The notes: generated by a model not told the origin, from the sequence alone. A DNA stretch of 64,000 nucleotides from Schizochytrium sp. TIO01 (GCA_004764695.1 SMSO01000032.1:1696501-1760500), one strand, 5' to 3'; shown: positions 10,959-25,545, numbered from the stretch's first letter. Numbers and translations: made by a program.

Positions 10959-13400
10959 TATTGTAGTGTCAACACAGAGCTAAAACAAGAGTTCCCGAGT
11001 TTTGTTTGTTGCAGTACAAAGTAATAAATTGAGCCACGGGGGAGATTCTCAAGTGTAGCGATTCAAAGTAAGAAGTAGGACTTCAAATCAGTTCTGAAGT
11101 GCTTGGTTTAGCAATAGAGTCTTTCAGCTTCTTTGTGAAGACCCAATTTGTTGTTTGAGACAATGCAGGGTCTTTGTTGATTGCAGCTTGGCTGTCAACA
11201 CTGTATAATAGCTTCCAGCCGTCTAGGCAATTCTGACTACGCCGTGATTCACCACGTTGCCCTCTCTAGGCTCGTTCGCGCAAGGTAAAATGTCAAAATA
11301 CTAAGTCTTGTACAAGTGGCCGCAACAAGGCAGCCGCTTGCACAGACGTGCTAGCACGGCTCCTGTGCAGATCGTAGTTGTCAGAGTGCCCGGCACTGCG
11401 AACGAGGAATGCCCTCGTTTACTATTCACGTGTTTGTTCAATGCAAACCTATCAAGAATAGGGAACAGCTGTTATCGATTCTCCACAGGGAACACTGCTT
11501 TGGTAGTACACACCTTTGAGATATGCAGAGAAAGTCTGAACTTATTTGTAGTCTAGTGCAGTCACGAATTTTCTCTAACGAAGGCCCTACTTGATAGTGA
11601 ACTCATTCAAGCGTCATGTATCCAAACGCTTTTCGAAAAAGGGGATTCTGGAGACTGCATTCTTTCTTATTTAAGCACCATTTAGTGAGGGGTATGTTTA
11701 TAGGTCTTGGAAAAGAGTCAATGTTCCTGTTAGGACGCGCTGCTTCTTGTCATTTCAGATTCCATCGCACCAGCTATAAATCCGTTGGGGTTGTTATGCT
11801 TACCATCCTCGATCTCGTTGTGTGCGCACCCTGGTGTGCACCATATTTTTTGTTAGCATAAAAGGTAGTAATATCTGTTAGGACCTGGACGTAAGTTGTA
11901 GTGAGCTACCTAGCCTCCTTTGCAACGAACAATTAGCAGTGTAGACTATCATATGTCTGAAATTATAGCCTTTGACAGATTTAGTTTCGCTTTCTATGGT
12001 CCCAGAATACATAAGTATCCTTAATCGAGAAACAAATGGATTAGGTGTCCTTTCCTTGCAAAGGCGATTTCTATCATGGTATCAATATATCAGTACCAAA
12101 TGTTCTTATATGACAGAAAACGAACCCACGTATACAGGATGGATTCTCTTTGATGGCTACCTAGGTTTATATATAAGGTAATTAAAGCCTACTATAATTC
12201 TCACTTGTCCAACATTTGTTCCTTTATTCTGTGCTATCTCACAAGGTTCATCCTATCTGGCTAAAATCGAGGGCACTCAGATATGAGTACTTTTGCTGCA
12301 CTATTTGATTCTCAGCAACCTGTAGAACGTTCTAGCAGGTGAACTTGCTGTATCTTCAAGAGAGTACCTCCTTGCTATATGATAGGCCTGCGGTTCTACT
12401 AAATGCGTGAAAGCCCAGATGCCATGCGTGACAACATATTTATCTTGCGCATATGAAGAGAATATTGTTGACGAATAATGATTCTTTTTTATTAATAAAA
12501 TATTATAACACTTTCTCATCCCATCGCATGAGCTGCTGACCTGATATGATGCCACCATGTGGTGAACTTTCAAAAATCCCAACTTTAAATACCATTTGCT
12601 TGAATCTAATAGATAGTTGGTAGAAGCCAAATGCAAATTACGCAAGAGTCTTTTGTTGCTTTTTGCATTTGTAATCAGCCGTAGCGCAAGCAATACTGCA
12701 ACAAAGATTAGAACGCAATTCTAGTTATGGGAACTACAGAAGATTAAATGGAAGCTCTTCAGCCATAACCTCGCTTGACGAATGGAGTTTCTCTCCATTG
12801 TGCCAACAAACTTTACTCAACCCCCTGCACCAAAAATCAACCATTGCTATGTAAAGTTATGTTTTTGTTTCTTTTGTTTTTTAAAGTCATGATTGCACAA
12901 TCGATGGACAATCCAGTCGAGCTGCAAACCTTGTTTTCCAAAGCGATGTTGCCTCGTAGAGCTAGCTAGCTGGTTGTGCCCACCTTTTGCATAAGGAATG
13001 TCCATCTCCAATGTTAGACAGCTTATCATCATCCTATTTCCATCTCCCCGGCGAGAAATAATAATCGCCGCTTTCATCGCAGTATTCCGGGCTATCCAGC
13101 CCAGAAGCAGGCAGTCTCGTCCAACATCGTTGCCCAAGCTCTTGCTAAGCCCTAGGCAGTACTTCTAAACATCGCTTCTCGATCTACAAGACAACCTAAG
13201 GTGCGTGCGTCCTACTACCACCACATCGTGAAAAGGAAAACCAGACCTCGAAAGGGGAACTTTGAAGTATGAAAAGAAACAAAAAGGAAACAAAAAAGAA
13301 AAGAAAAACGGGTGGATAGCGAGCGGTTGCGAGCAGGAACGAACAGATTCGAGCAGGTGTCGTGTCATGATAAGGCGCACTTACCTAACTACGTATTAGA
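10959..13400. other. Unique spacer upstream of the PH-CaMK gene
   Basis: The first few hundred bases are the PH-CaMK promoter and leader. The rest is low in repeats. An ATG-started plus-strand frame at 11616-11861 (81 codons) matches nothing I know. A minus-strand stretch near 12540-12700 is listed separately as a weak acetyltransferase-like fragment. Confidence 0.5.
12541..12705 (-). other. Possible exon or relic with GNAT-like motif
   Basis: On the minus strand the sequence TTTGTTGCAG, a good splice acceptor ending near 12702, is followed by about 50 codons. They include the pattern Leu-His-Leu-Ala-Ser-Thr-Asn ... Trp-Tyr-Leu-Lys-Leu-Gly-Phe, reminiscent of the late part of GNAT acetyltransferase domains (N..A...Y.K.GF). 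There is no ATG in frame and I could not find neighbouring exons. It may be an exon of a split gene, a relic, or a chance resemblance. Confidence 0.2.
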
Positions 13401-13933
13401 ATAAGTGTCCGCGTCGATGGGGCACGGGAAAGCATGCATCTTGGCGGTCCTGGGGCCTCTTGTCTGAGTAATTAGCAAAAAAAGCAGAGGCCGCCAAATA
13501 AATGTGAGTATGAAGGTGAGCGAGTAGCTAGATAGTAGCTAGGTTCAACTTAACACATTATTTGTACAAAGCTTTCTTCATTCTCGCAGGCAAAAAGAAA
13601 ACCAAGAAAGAGAAGTAACTTGCGCAAATACAGATATACAGACAACTTATTATTCTATTATTTTTATTATATTGAATTAAAATAATTTTATTTTATCTTA
13701 TTTTATCTTATGTTTTAGACCACATAACACTAAGAGACTAAACGAAGCAAAAGCAATTCAAGACATTGAAAACACACAGATCTCTACGCATTCACGGCCG
13801 CTTTGGCAGCGCTTATTGGGCCTGCACAATGATAATAAGAGGCGACGATGGCGATGTTGTCACAGAAAGTCAGTCAGTGGCCACGTCAGGAAAGCGCTGT
13901 GATCTTCTCCCGTGGCTGGCTGTTTCCAACTAC

Positions 13934-13972
13934 TCAATCAATCAATCAATTAATCAATCAATCAATCAATCA
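13934..13972. repeat. Imperfect (AATC)n microsatellite
   Basis: About ten AATC units with one AATT variant, followed by a short AT-rich inverted echo (GATCGATTGATTAATAATTAATTG) region just downstream. Confidence 0.85.
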
Positions 13973-14093
13973 ACTAAATTAATTACTAATTGATCGATTG
14001 ATTAATAATTAATTGATTACCTACCTGGTCAGGGACCTTCAGAGTTCTGCGTTCTCGAGGCGCCTGTAAAGCTTTTGGAGACAGACGCAGAGC

Positions 14094-14232
14094 ATCATCA
14101 TTCATTCATTCCTCAATCATTCATTCATTCACTCCTCAATCATTCAATCATTCACTCCTCAATCATTCAATCATTCATTCATTCATTCATTCATTCATTC
14201 CTCAATCATTCATTCATTCATTCCTCAATCAT
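14094..14232. repeat. Composite ATTC / CTCAATC higher-order repeat
   Basis: Short (ATTC)n blocks are punctuated by CTCAATC at irregular spacing, giving a higher-order pattern of about 20-35 bp units. Confidence 0.85.
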
Positions 14233-14505
14233 TTGGGAGGGAACACGGCCGGGGAGGGGGGCTTACAACAAGGCTGTGGCGGTGACGAACACGGCTGAGA
14301 ACAGCAGATGGAACTAACATGGACACGCGGACAAAGCAAGCGGCTTTTGGAACCCTGAAGGCTGCGCATCTGCCAACCAACTGTAAATCGCTGACGGCGC
14401 CGCAGATCTCTCGCTGTGCCACCTCTAACTCTGCCATCAACGATGAATCCTCGCTCGCCTTGCGCAGTCCCGGTACAGCAACTAATTCGAAAATAGCTTG
14501 ATTGC

Positions 14506-14538
<33 letters not shown>
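14506..14538. repeat. (ATT)n microsatellite
   Basis: About ten ATT units followed by a degenerate AT-rich stretch. Confidence 0.9.
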
Positions 14539-15352
14539 TGTTTATTTTATTATTAATGTATAATAAAACACTCTAAATAAGTGTGCTTGGTTCATCGTTG
14601 TTATCAGCGCTAATCTACTTTTTCTTTTCTTTTCCTTTCAAGATGATAAATAAATAAATATGCTTAGGTAAGATGCCATAGCAGAAAGCAGCAGCGAGCA
14701 AACAAGGGTAGAGCGCAGAAGCAGTGCGGCTCATCATTCCAATAGTTGTGGCTGCGAGTGCTTGTTTTAGCTTGATCCAATCTCAATACAACAGCAGTGC
14801 TGAGGCGGAGGCAGAGGCGGAGGGAGAAGCAAGCAAGCAAGCAAGCAAGCAAGAAAACCCATCTCAGGACCTGCCTGTAGAGCCTGTCTGTGTTTTCGGG
14901 TCATGGCAGTGCTCCTCTTTTGTCTTTTGTCTTTTCTCTTTTGGAGGTTCCACTGATGAAAGCTTTCTTTAACTTCGCGTTTAGCATTCCTTCTACTCTG
15001 CACGGCGATGAAATATCAATGCTTCTTTAACTAACGCACAGGTTATATATGGTTGAGAGAAGGGAAAGGATCTCTCAATGAATCGATGAATCTCTCGATG
15101 GATCATCGTGGTTCCTCAAAGTCGTTGTCGTCAGTCGTAGGAAAGTCTATAGTCCGGCTCCACGTGTCGCGTGCTGGCATGCTCCTGGCGGCTGCAAGTC
15201 GTTCGACGAGTTTCTTCAAAGTTACAGGCCGTGTTTTCTTATGAGCGAGCAGGCGAGCAAAAAAAAATAAGTATAACAAAAAATACTAACAATTTTTTAT
15301 TTGATCTTCTTTACAAACACATTATGAGAAAAGAGCCTCCAAGTGTAGATAG

Positions 15353-15354
<2 letters not shown>

Positions 15355-15393
<39 letters not shown>

Positions 15394-15394
15394 T
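15355..15394. repeat. (CTTT)10 microsatellite
   Basis: Ten CTTT units; a TTTG array follows at 15423-15450, only 28 bases away. Confidence 0.93.
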
Positions 15395-15855
15395 TTCATA
15401 ATGAAAGAATAAGTAGAAGCATGTTTGTTTGTTTGTTTGTTTGTTTGTTTTTGTTTTCTCGAGGAATGAGCTCACTATCTAATGATTTTCAGCACTTTTC
15501 ACGCTGTAAAACATGCTATGTAGTATGTACCCATCTTAAAAACCGGACCACGGGCAGCAGCAGCATTCAAGACTACGAAAAACAAAGAAAGAAGTGAGAT
15601 CGAGGCGCTCGGTAGGACGCATGCCCTCAGAGTGCTGTCAGAGCAGGCAGCGTCTCGCTCATTTCACCTAGGCAGAGTCTGTCTAGCGAGCTGCTTTGCA
15701 CAGCTTGCTTCTTTGCTTGGCCACTTGCCGTGTTTTATCAAACAATCAAACTTCTTCAGAGTTTGCACTAAAAGTGCGCGAGAGGAGGATATCATATGCG
15801 CATCACCGCTGCTTTTCACAGCGATATTCTCAGAGACGGAGGAAGATTGAGCTCC

Positions 15856-15882
15856 ACTTTTCAGACTTTTCAGACTTTTCAG
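15856..15882. repeat. Nonamer tandem repeat (ACTTTTCAG)3
   Basis: Three exact consecutive copies of ACTTTTCAG. Each ends in a potential splice acceptor-like TTTTCAG. Confidence 0.9.
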
Positions 15883-15943
15883 ATGCTAGGCGGACTTATC
15901 AGCTAATTAATTAATCCTCAATGGGCGAACAGATAGAGCTCGT

Positions 15944-15987
15944 GCTTTGCTTTGCTTTGCTTTGCTTTGCTTTGCTTTGCTTTGCTT
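15944..15987. repeat. (GCTTT)9 pentanucleotide array
   Basis: Nearly nine perfect GCTTT units. A degenerate relative of the same motif lies at 5358-5420, and CAAAG-type units recur just upstream of GSIII near 30811-30837. Confidence 0.93.
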
Positions 15988-16473
15988 CCGCATTTACATG
16001 TGCGCATAGATTGCTGCGTTTGGCAAAATAAGATTAACGTGTACATCGATATCGCCAAGAAAGAATCAAGCTTGACACCGCAGCGGCTCAATGGTCAGGT
16101 GGAAGTCAATCGGTGCCGAAGATGCACGTGGTCCACGCTCAGGAGCTCGCGATGGAAAAGCTGCCATCGCGAACCATCTCATTTCGCCAAAGCTAACTCC
16201 AACTCGACCTCGATCTCTTATAAGTTGCTAGGCCAGTCGGTTGTCTGATAAAAGAGACAGACCTGCCGCTCTTAGTAAAGTACCTATCGCGACCCCTATT
16301 GTCTATCCCTAGCTAGCTACCAGGAAAGTAAGCCGGGAAGAGATTGAGATAAAGAAAGACCCAGTAGAATCTACCTACCTGTCTGTAGCCAGGCGAAAAG
16401 GTACTAGTGGCTAGCTGCGAGTAAAGGCGCCTAGGCAGTCTTAGCAGAAAGAGTTGCAGTCGATAATCTTCTC

Positions 16474-16948
<475 letters not shown>

Positions 16949-18489
16949 CTGATTGATTGATTTCGTTGAGTCGTTCTCTCTTTCTGCCGAGAGCCCCCAA
17001 ACTCGATGGGTCTTTGTCTTGGAGGTCCATCCCTTCGAATGGCAGACAGTGCTTTCTTTGCCAAAGGGTCATGCATCATCTTAGCGAGTGAGTAGAGTAG
17101 CGAGTGAGTAGTGAGTGGCCAGAGAGAGAGAGCTACACATCGAGGGGCGAAACCACAACGCGCATATTTCTTTTTACTTTGGAGCTCTCAGAATGGTAGT
17201 AGACTCAATGGCATCCTGGCGCTACGCTGGCTATCCCTGCGAGTCTTGAGAGAAATAGATCTTCACATAATCAGATAGAACTTTCAGCTAAATTAAAGTA
17301 TTTTCTCTCTGTATTGTTTTCAGTTTTCAGTTTTGTTGATTAAATATTTATTTTATCTTTGTATTTTATTTTGTTTTAAATCTTAAATTTTGAGTGAAAA
17401 GATTTTTTCATTTTTTATTTTTTTAAGTACGACTGATTTATTTGAAATAACATGAAGGCAGCACGAACTTGATCTTATATAAATTACAATGTTTAGAGAA
17501 GAAGAGAAGCGTACACCATTATAGCTATCTTTTGACGATACCTACCGTGACCCCCGCCTTCCACGCTAAATAAGTAAACGAATAAACAAATAAATCAGAA
17601 GCCTTTGCGCTTATCAGCAGTGCCTGGTAACTGTTTTTCTTTAAGTTGAAAATAAGCAGAGATGCCTGCTGCTTTTGCCATAGTGTACTGTAATTGAAAA
17701 CAAATTGACGTGGGGTTCGCCATCAGGCGGAAGGTTTCCCTGCGCAGTTCGATCGAAGCGAAGCTCTCAAACGCAGCGCGTCGACCGGTCTTGTCTTGCC
17801 TCCGCAAAGATCTCAAGCTCAAGCTCAGCCAGTCAAGCATAATCACAAGCACCAACAAACGAGAGAAATCCAAGTCTGTTGGTGTCTCTGTGGCAACGGT
17901 GCTTTATCCTGTGAGTGGCCTGGAGAGCCGGGACATCGCACAGGGGTACCTATGCGCCATAGCAGATCCCTACCTGCCTGGTCCGGAGGCACTTTACCTG
18001 CCTGTATCTTATTGACAAGAAAGAAAGAAAGAAAGAAACAATGAATGAATGGAAAGTACGATGGCCCTTCGATCTACTGATGGTCGACTCTGTGAAACTC
18101 GTTTACATCGGGTCCGGTGGAGGGGAACTTTTCACTGTCAAGGACTTCTATGATGATTCGTCAAGACATGGGAAAAGCTTCGAGGCTGTCCGGGGTCTTA
18201 ATTATAAAAGTAGACCCCGGTCGATCTTTGCCAACATCATGAGCGCTCTTTATTTACTTTATTTCAAATTGAAACTAAACTTTTATTTTTCCTGCATTTT
18301 ATTTTTTAATTGTAACATTCCTTCCTCTGCAGTCCTTGAGTGCGCAAAGCTTTGTCGATCGAGGCTTCTTTTATTGGACACTGGGGAGCTCGTTAAGAAT
18401 CAACAGCGTCGGATTTTATGCAATAGGAGTGCGTTGACTTGGTTCTCGCATCTTGAAAAGACATATGAAAGAAGTTGTCAATGGTCTCA

Positions 18490-18494
18490 TGTTG

Positions 18495-18526
<32 letters not shown>

Positions 18527-18528
18527 GT
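18490..18528. repeat. (TTG)n-(TGG)n tract
   Basis: A TTG array passes into TGG units in the same 3-bp register. Confidence 0.9.
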
Positions 18529-20794
18529 TTTACAGAAGATTACAATTTTGCGAGCGTAAGAATGAGCAACAGGAAAGAAAAGTCCTTGTTGAATAAAAAT
18601 AAACAATCCTATTATGGTTGGGATGCAGTAGAGAAATGTAAAGTAAAAACAGTTGATAGATTGACTTCTTTCGCCGCGAAATTAAATTGCACCCCTGCAA
18701 AGCTATCGTAAACATAGAAGTAACTGTTGCAACCTTTGAGCGTGTGAAGAGGAGGGAGGCATGGTCAGGGCAGTAGCTCTTCTATAAAGCGTTAAGCATA
18801 GCTCAGGCAGAGTAAGAGAACTTAGATCGTGTGTGTCCACACTACTGACCAGCACCGACTAGCATTGCAATTCTTTTGACGCATTCTACCCAGTACTGGT
18901 AAGAAAATATCGCGCGTTTCCATAAAAATGACCCCTCCCCCCTCAGCAATGATCTACCCATGAACTAATATATCAATACTATCTTTCCAATCCTGATATG
19001 TCACAGACATAGCATGCTAGTGAACAGTTGCGAGACCAAAAACCTTGAAAGTGGTTTTCCCACTGCAGACTTGGGATAGCAATGCATTGACTCTTATCCA
19101 AGAAAATTACGTTTGCAATATGCAGCACTCTATGCCCACCAAGTAAAGTAGATCTCGTGTGGGCCAAATGATGAGCGAGCACTCGCACTCACATTTGAGC
19201 TCAACCTTAGTATATTAATTCTCAACACAGCAACATTCAATGTCCTTGAGAAGGAATTTCGATAGATACCTACCTACCTACTAGAGAGAAAACGCCATTC
19301 CTTTCGATCGAATTTCAAACAAATGAACACATATCTTTTCATCTAAATCCCTACCGCAGAAGTGTTGGTCTAAACCTATGTAAGGGTGATGAAAAATGTT
19401 AAGAAGATTTACATAACAGTCTCTATACATTACGGTACAACATCTCACGCTTTTAATTGTCAAATTGTGCATGTGCTTAATGTATCTTTAAACACTGTTA
19501 CCGCGTTACCTGAAAGCACATTTTTTTTCTTTAGACTGTACGTGCCTAGTCTCAAGAGACTACACGAGCGGCGCCTCTTTCTTACAATAGTAAAGAACGC
19601 AGTAGTGTATGTTTAAGAACCCTAGTGTTGTGTGTTGTTCAATCTATAAGCCAAAGATGAAACAGGCGCCATGTAGAAAAATGCGATTAAATATATATAT
19701 AATCTCACAAGTTGAGAAGACTCGAGAGAAGCAAAATTTGAACCGCTCGTTTGACAAACACATCTTCTCCATATGCCCGAAAGAACGAGTATCTCTGAGT
19801 GGTTGATTTCAGATTGCTTGTAGTCACTAAGTCAACTTTGCGAGAAGTAAAGACTATCACCATCCTTCTGAAAGGATATTGGAAAAAGCAAAGCAACGCA
19901 ACGCAAAGAATATAATAATTTCATCCGGTGAGGGTATTCTCATGGCTACAATGGTCCCCGCAAAGTGCATCGAATGTATACTTATTATTCCCCGTATCAA
20001 CAACTTGAAAAACACAATGTCAGCTTATCTCGACGCCAGATTTGTATCGAGTTTCCGAGTTTAGCCAAGACGGGAGAGCACTCTTAGCAGCCGAAGCTTG
20101 AAGAGTTTGAACAAAAGAATCTAGAGTCTTCAACATGAGAACCCCTCAATTGATTGAAGGCAGTGAACTCATGATAGTCAGCTCGTTCGGGGACGCCAAG
20201 CACTTGATGCTTGAGATTCTGACGCTCAACAAGCAAAAAGAAAATGCTGAAAAAAAAATTGAAAGTAGACTCTTCAAGGTTTACCACAAAACCTGCACCA
20301 AATTCTTGAATCAAGACTTGATGAAAACACACGATGATTGGATTGGACAACTAGTCGAGTTTTGATACGTGGTACGAGTAGATCTTGTTACTTGCAATAT
20401 ACTGGACCTTCTTACCTTATTAACAAAAGGTGGGTATGTAGCAGAACTTTCAGTATCGTTTCAATGAAAACTAAGAAAAAAAAAAAGATAGGCCGAATTT
20501 AAAAGAAAAGAAAAGAATGAGGACTTTTGGAAATTAAGTAAAAGACAAACGCCAAAGGACATTTGGGAACTTAGTGCCATCTTCGTACCTCCAAGAGAAC
20601 GAAACATCTGCAGCAACCTGCGTCTCGCGGCGTCAGTTGCCACAGCAAAGCTCTCTGATTATACCCCGCTCAAAGAACCGTGCGGCAACCAAGCTGCGTC
20701 GTCACCACCCCCGCTGGCAGTGCAGAAAAACAATCACGAGGTGTGGTTTCTGAAAATAACGAACTCCAAATTTTAACTTAAAGAGATTGCAAGA

Positions 20795-20839
<45 letters not shown>
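20795..20839. repeat. (ATCT)11 microsatellite
   Basis: About eleven perfect ATCT units. Confidence 0.93.
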
Positions 20840-21926
20840 GACGGAAAAGCCGAGTGAGGGCGTTAATCGCCTATTAGCTTAATTGCTGCCACTCATAGGA
20901 AAGACCCCCCAACTTTGAAATAATTACTTGCATGTAACAAATTGTTTAATTTTCCTTTTCCTTTTTGGAACCTTCTTGATTTAGGTGTTTTAATTTTCAG
21001 TTTTCATAAGTTGCTTCTTCATCTTGTTTTAAAAATTAAAATACGAAATAATACCTATTAGTAACATTAAACAATAAGTGTCGAAAAATAAGTAACAGAG
21101 AATAACAGATTTTAGAGGTAACAAGGAGTATATTAGCAAATAGTAGCAGCTGGCACTACCTAAAGTTGCCACTGCGTGTGCGAACGAGCCTCCTTTGTCC
21201 AGAGCGGGCAAACAAACAAAAGGCAGAGCTGGCGATCCTGCTAATTGGTGACGGCGACAAGGAAAACTGAGATCAAACTCGATGGAGATTCTCGACCTCC
21301 CAACTCACGGCCGTCCAACACGTGTTCGTCTTGATCACGTCAGCGCCAAGAGTCATCCATTCATTCATTTATCATCGAACCAGCAGCCTCAGGAGTCAAA
21401 AGCAAACGCAGGTTGCTAGAACTTGCTCGACTTGCCTGCAAATCGTCCACGGCGCCGAAGCGGAAGACTCAGTCAGTCAGTCAGTCAGACAGCTCAGCTC
21501 AACTCAACTCAACTCAATTCGTACAGTGAGCCAGCCTGAAGAAAGAGACTAGTCATCTCAAGTTGCACAGTTATTGATACTCTAGAGCTAGAAGAAGCCA
21601 GCCAGGCACCAAATCATCGCCATTTTATGAGTTGTTTGATTGATTCACGAAAGAGATCGCCAGCAGAAGATAACAAACTAATTTACAACAAAAACAAAAA
21701 CACAGGCACCGATCGAGCCAGCAAAACGGTGCTTTGCTGCATGCATACTTTGGACAAGTTCGAGGACATCTTTGGTCAGCACGGAATAAACACACCAAAG
21801 CACAGCAGCAGCAGCAAAACACACCAAAGCACAGCCGCAAAGTTCTCCGACCACTTCTTCGTTGGATTTCCCTCCCGAGATCATCCAAAGCCAACTCGCT
21901 CAACTGCTCTGCTGCATACTCCATAA

Positions 21927-21970
21927 ATACATACATACATACGTACATACAAACATACATACATACAAAC
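21927..21970. repeat. (CATA)n microsatellite with variants
   Basis: CATA units with CGTA and CAAA variants; a short CA dinucleotide run follows at 22000-22016. Confidence 0.88.
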
Positions 21971-22576
21971 AACAAAGCTGTTCCAACTCCGCAATTCACT
22001 CACACACACACACACACTCCAAACCCTTTAAGCTCAGTCCCTCACACCCTTCTAGCCTCCGCCTACCGGAATCCCTACCCGTGCCCGGCGCTCTTCTACC
22101 ATCTTCCCAGCGAGCCTATGGATCGCCTGCTTGCGCCGGCGCTTCGGACGCGTTGGCGGAAATTGCGTCCAAGTCCAGGCGTCTCTCCGAGAGTCGCCTG
22201 GGTTTTCCGGCCTGCCGACGCAGCCGGACGGCCCACGTGCCGCCTCGCCTGAGATAGACAGCCTGCCTGCTCGAGGCTCGCGAGCTCTCGATAGCTTCTT
22301 GAGGGCTTGAGAGCTTGCTTGCTTGCATGCTTGGCTGCCAAGATGGCGCCAATCGTTCTCGCACTGACTCAGTGAGTGCGGGAGGAAAACACAGGCTCTG
22401 AGAGCAAACGAGATCATTTCTCCAACTTCTGTGACAGATTTCGAGTCGAAAAGATGTGTTTTCATCTCTCCGATGAGATGATGGCGCAGAGACACACAGA
22501 GAGGCAGGTCGGCCTACGAGTTGCTAGCAGGGCGAGGATGCCTCTGTGTCTGTCTCTATAGCTCTAGTTAGAGTGA

Positions 22577-22634
22577 ATGTATGTATGTATGTATGTATGT
22601 ATGAATGAATGAATGAATGAATGAATGAATGAAT
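22577..22634. repeat. (ATGT)n-(ATGA)n compound microsatellite
   Basis: Six ATGT units change to about nine ATGA units in the same 4-bp register. Confidence 0.93.
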
Positions 22635-23936
22635 ATCTGCAGCCTGGTTGAGGTGCTGGGCGAGAAGTATGCATTTTGACGGACCCGCAATAATGAGAGA
22701 GAAGAGCACTTTTGGACTCAGGACATCTGCTGAGGCATCGCTTCTCGCCCTCCCTCCCTCCCTCCTGCTGTTCCACTGGTAAGGTGAGTCAAGTTCTCCC
22801 TGTCGGCGAACAAGTTTCTAGGTGCAAATGCAGCGAAAAGGGTAGGTGGCCAGATCACTGAGGTGCCTGTTTGTTTGGTAATCATCAAACTGTGCTGCGT
22901 GCGATAGGAGTCGTGATCGATGCTTTGAGAAAACTACACAACGTTAGCCTTAAGAACTACCATGATAGGCGTCAGCAGTCAGTCAGTCAGTCAAGTCACC
23001 CCCTGTTGTTTCCAAGTTTTGATAGCAAGTCCTTTTGGAGCCCCCCTCGTGAACTATTTGACTCAATAACTAACTAACTAGCTCACTTACCTACGACTTA
23101 CTTACTTTCTTTCTTACTAACTTGTTATCGACCTTGGCGGCGATGAAATCCTTGAATGAATGGAATGGAATGGAATGGAATGAAATGAATGAGTGAATTT
23201 CTGGTAGTCTTTTCACTCGAAGAACTCTCCTCGGCTTGCCTGGTTCTCGCAAGAAGGATACCTTACATTCAGGCGATCGATGTTCAAGGATTTCCAACGC
23301 GGCTAGCTTTTTCGGCAGCGATGGTTAGTTTTGCTTTGCATTGTAAGATCCCCCTTTCCAAAAAGAAGACTGTAACTAAAGTTTTCGAGCACTCATGGCT
23401 CCAAGGTCAGGTAAGGTAAGGAAAGCCAAAAGGGGAAAACCCACCTCTCACTGTTTATAAATCTCATAACATCATGTGCGTGATATCTTTTAAAGCAATT
23501 CTACTAGTGCACCTGGAGATACGGCGGGCATTTTTTTTCTTCAATTTTTTTTTTAAATTAAAGATGAATAAATAAATAAATATATATGGTTAAAAACAAT
23601 ACACGGCACCTTGGGTTGAGTTTTTCATCTTCAATTTGCTCGCTGGCACAATCTCCGTAAGAAGTCCAGTCAACCTTCTTGAAACTTGCAAGTAAACTAA
23701 GCCCAGGCACAGGCTTCTTCATCAAACGGAAGAGCGTCGTGAGCGAGGCAAGCGAACTTCTAAGTCCTGCTTCGTTTTCTGCGAAGGAAGTGATGTTCGA
23801 GCGGCTGCAGCGGCTCCTTTGCCCTACTCTTATAATCAATAGATCGTCTACTCCACCACATCGTTAGTTTCTTCAATACTTTTCTTAGGAAGAAAGAAAG
23901 GAGGTACTACAGCCGTGACCAAATCAGAATCAACAC

Positions 23937-24006
<70 letters not shown>
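23937..24006. repeat. (TGT)23 microsatellite
   Basis: About 23 perfect TGT units, the longest trinucleotide array in the window. Confidence 0.96.
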
Positions 24007-24007
<1 letters not shown>

Positions 24008-25498
24008 CACTGCCTCTTCTTCTTCTTCTTTCTTTTTCTCAAATCACATTATTCATTTAAAGCTGATGAGACCTGACACAAAGAAAGAAATAGAAATGGA
24101 AATGGAAAAGGATAGAGACTGCTCGAGGGGTGACAGAGTGGACAGCTAGTATCAAGCTAGTCTGCAGTGCTGCGAACAATCGCGTCCAAATCCTCTCTGG
24201 CTCTCCCAGAAGCGCTCTGTTACGCAGGTAATGCCTCCTCTTCAGCCAGATGTTCTGAGGTCTTGGCTTTCGTAGGCAAAGCTTCTGCAGCATTACTTTC
24301 GAGGGTGTTTGTTTTCTTTTCCTCCTCGTTTTATTGTTTCTTTGTTTTTCAATAATACATATGTTACAGTACTTTATACCTTTACCCCTAGTGGCGTACC
24401 TAGTTGTAGCTTTCCCCATTTCCTTGCTTTGCTCTCTTTTCTATTGGCGTCATTAAAAAATGTACAACTGAGGATGTATCGAGGTGCCCTCTCTAGTGTT
24501 AAGCAGACACAAAGTCTATTCCCGTGCAAAGAAGTGGAAAAGCAGCGCGAACTCCGTTTCCAAAACATTACATTCTGGAGAACAGATTGAACTAATCCAT
24601 TAGGTGGTAGCTGGTGGAAGGTACCTTTCTTTTTCTTTTCAGGGAGCCTTTCTCTCTTTTTATCCCAAAGCACGGCATTGTGTTTTTTCACTTCTGACAG
24701 ATTATTTTTGCTTTTGTTTAAATTAAATATTGAAAATACATTTCGAAAAGAATTAACTGCTCTCATACAATACCTGAGGGTTTATCATCAGCATTCCTAA
24801 AACCAAAAACAAACAAAATGGAATGAACCGGTATTTACTTCTCTCCTCCTCCTCTTTCCTCTTCTTCTTCTTCTTCGTCGTCGTCGTCTCCAGAGGAGAA
24901 AGTTTCTTTTTCTTCCTCACCTCTTTCGTTCATTCTTTCATTCACTCACTCATTCACTCACTCACTCACTCACTCACTGTATTTTATTATAATAATAGGA
25001 GAAGAAGAAAGGAGAAATAAGTAAGTAGGTAAGTAAGTAAGTTAGTTAGTTGTTTGAGAATTCATTTCGTCGTTCCTGCGCTGCAGAAGTTGGGGAGCAA
25101 CACGAAGAATGAGTGGCTGCGGCACGGAGGCAAAGGCGGCCAGGACTGCACCGCACCACTCGGCCCGCACCTGGAGCCCGATCGCTCGATCGCTCGATGA
25201 CGGAGCCCTCCGCTCGCTGGCTGGCTGGCTCGCTAGCTATAGGCACCAAGTAAGCGAGCACGCACTGCTCGAGGCGCCGAAGGAGATGCAATTTCAGGCG
25301 ATCTCCAAGCAACACATTCTTTCTTAATTCATTCACTCTTCATTCATTCTTCCTTAATTCATTCATTTATATTATAATACATCATTCTTAATTCACTCTT
25401 ATTAATTCAATCGTTCGATCGATCGATTGCACTGCACTGCACTGCAATGTCGATGGCGATTCTGCCATGGAAGAACTCGAAGGCACGAGAGCGCAAAT

Positions 25499-25544
<46 letters not shown>
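25499..25544. repeat. (GCA)15 microsatellite
   Basis: Fifteen perfect GCA units; a complementary CTG array of about nine units lies 160 bases further on (25702-25727), so the two could pair as a large hairpin. Confidence 0.95.

Positions 25545-25545
<1 letters not shown>

Noticed and set aside
19041-19110. A U1 snRNA-like patch (GTGGTTTTCCCA and ATTGACTC-type words)
   Set aside because: The diagnostic 5' end ATACTTACCTG is missing and the remaining stems do not fold as U1. Likely chance.
22737-22760. ATCGCTTCTCG resembling the start of U2 snRNA
   Set aside because: The following conserved U2 sequence and branch-point recognition region are absent.
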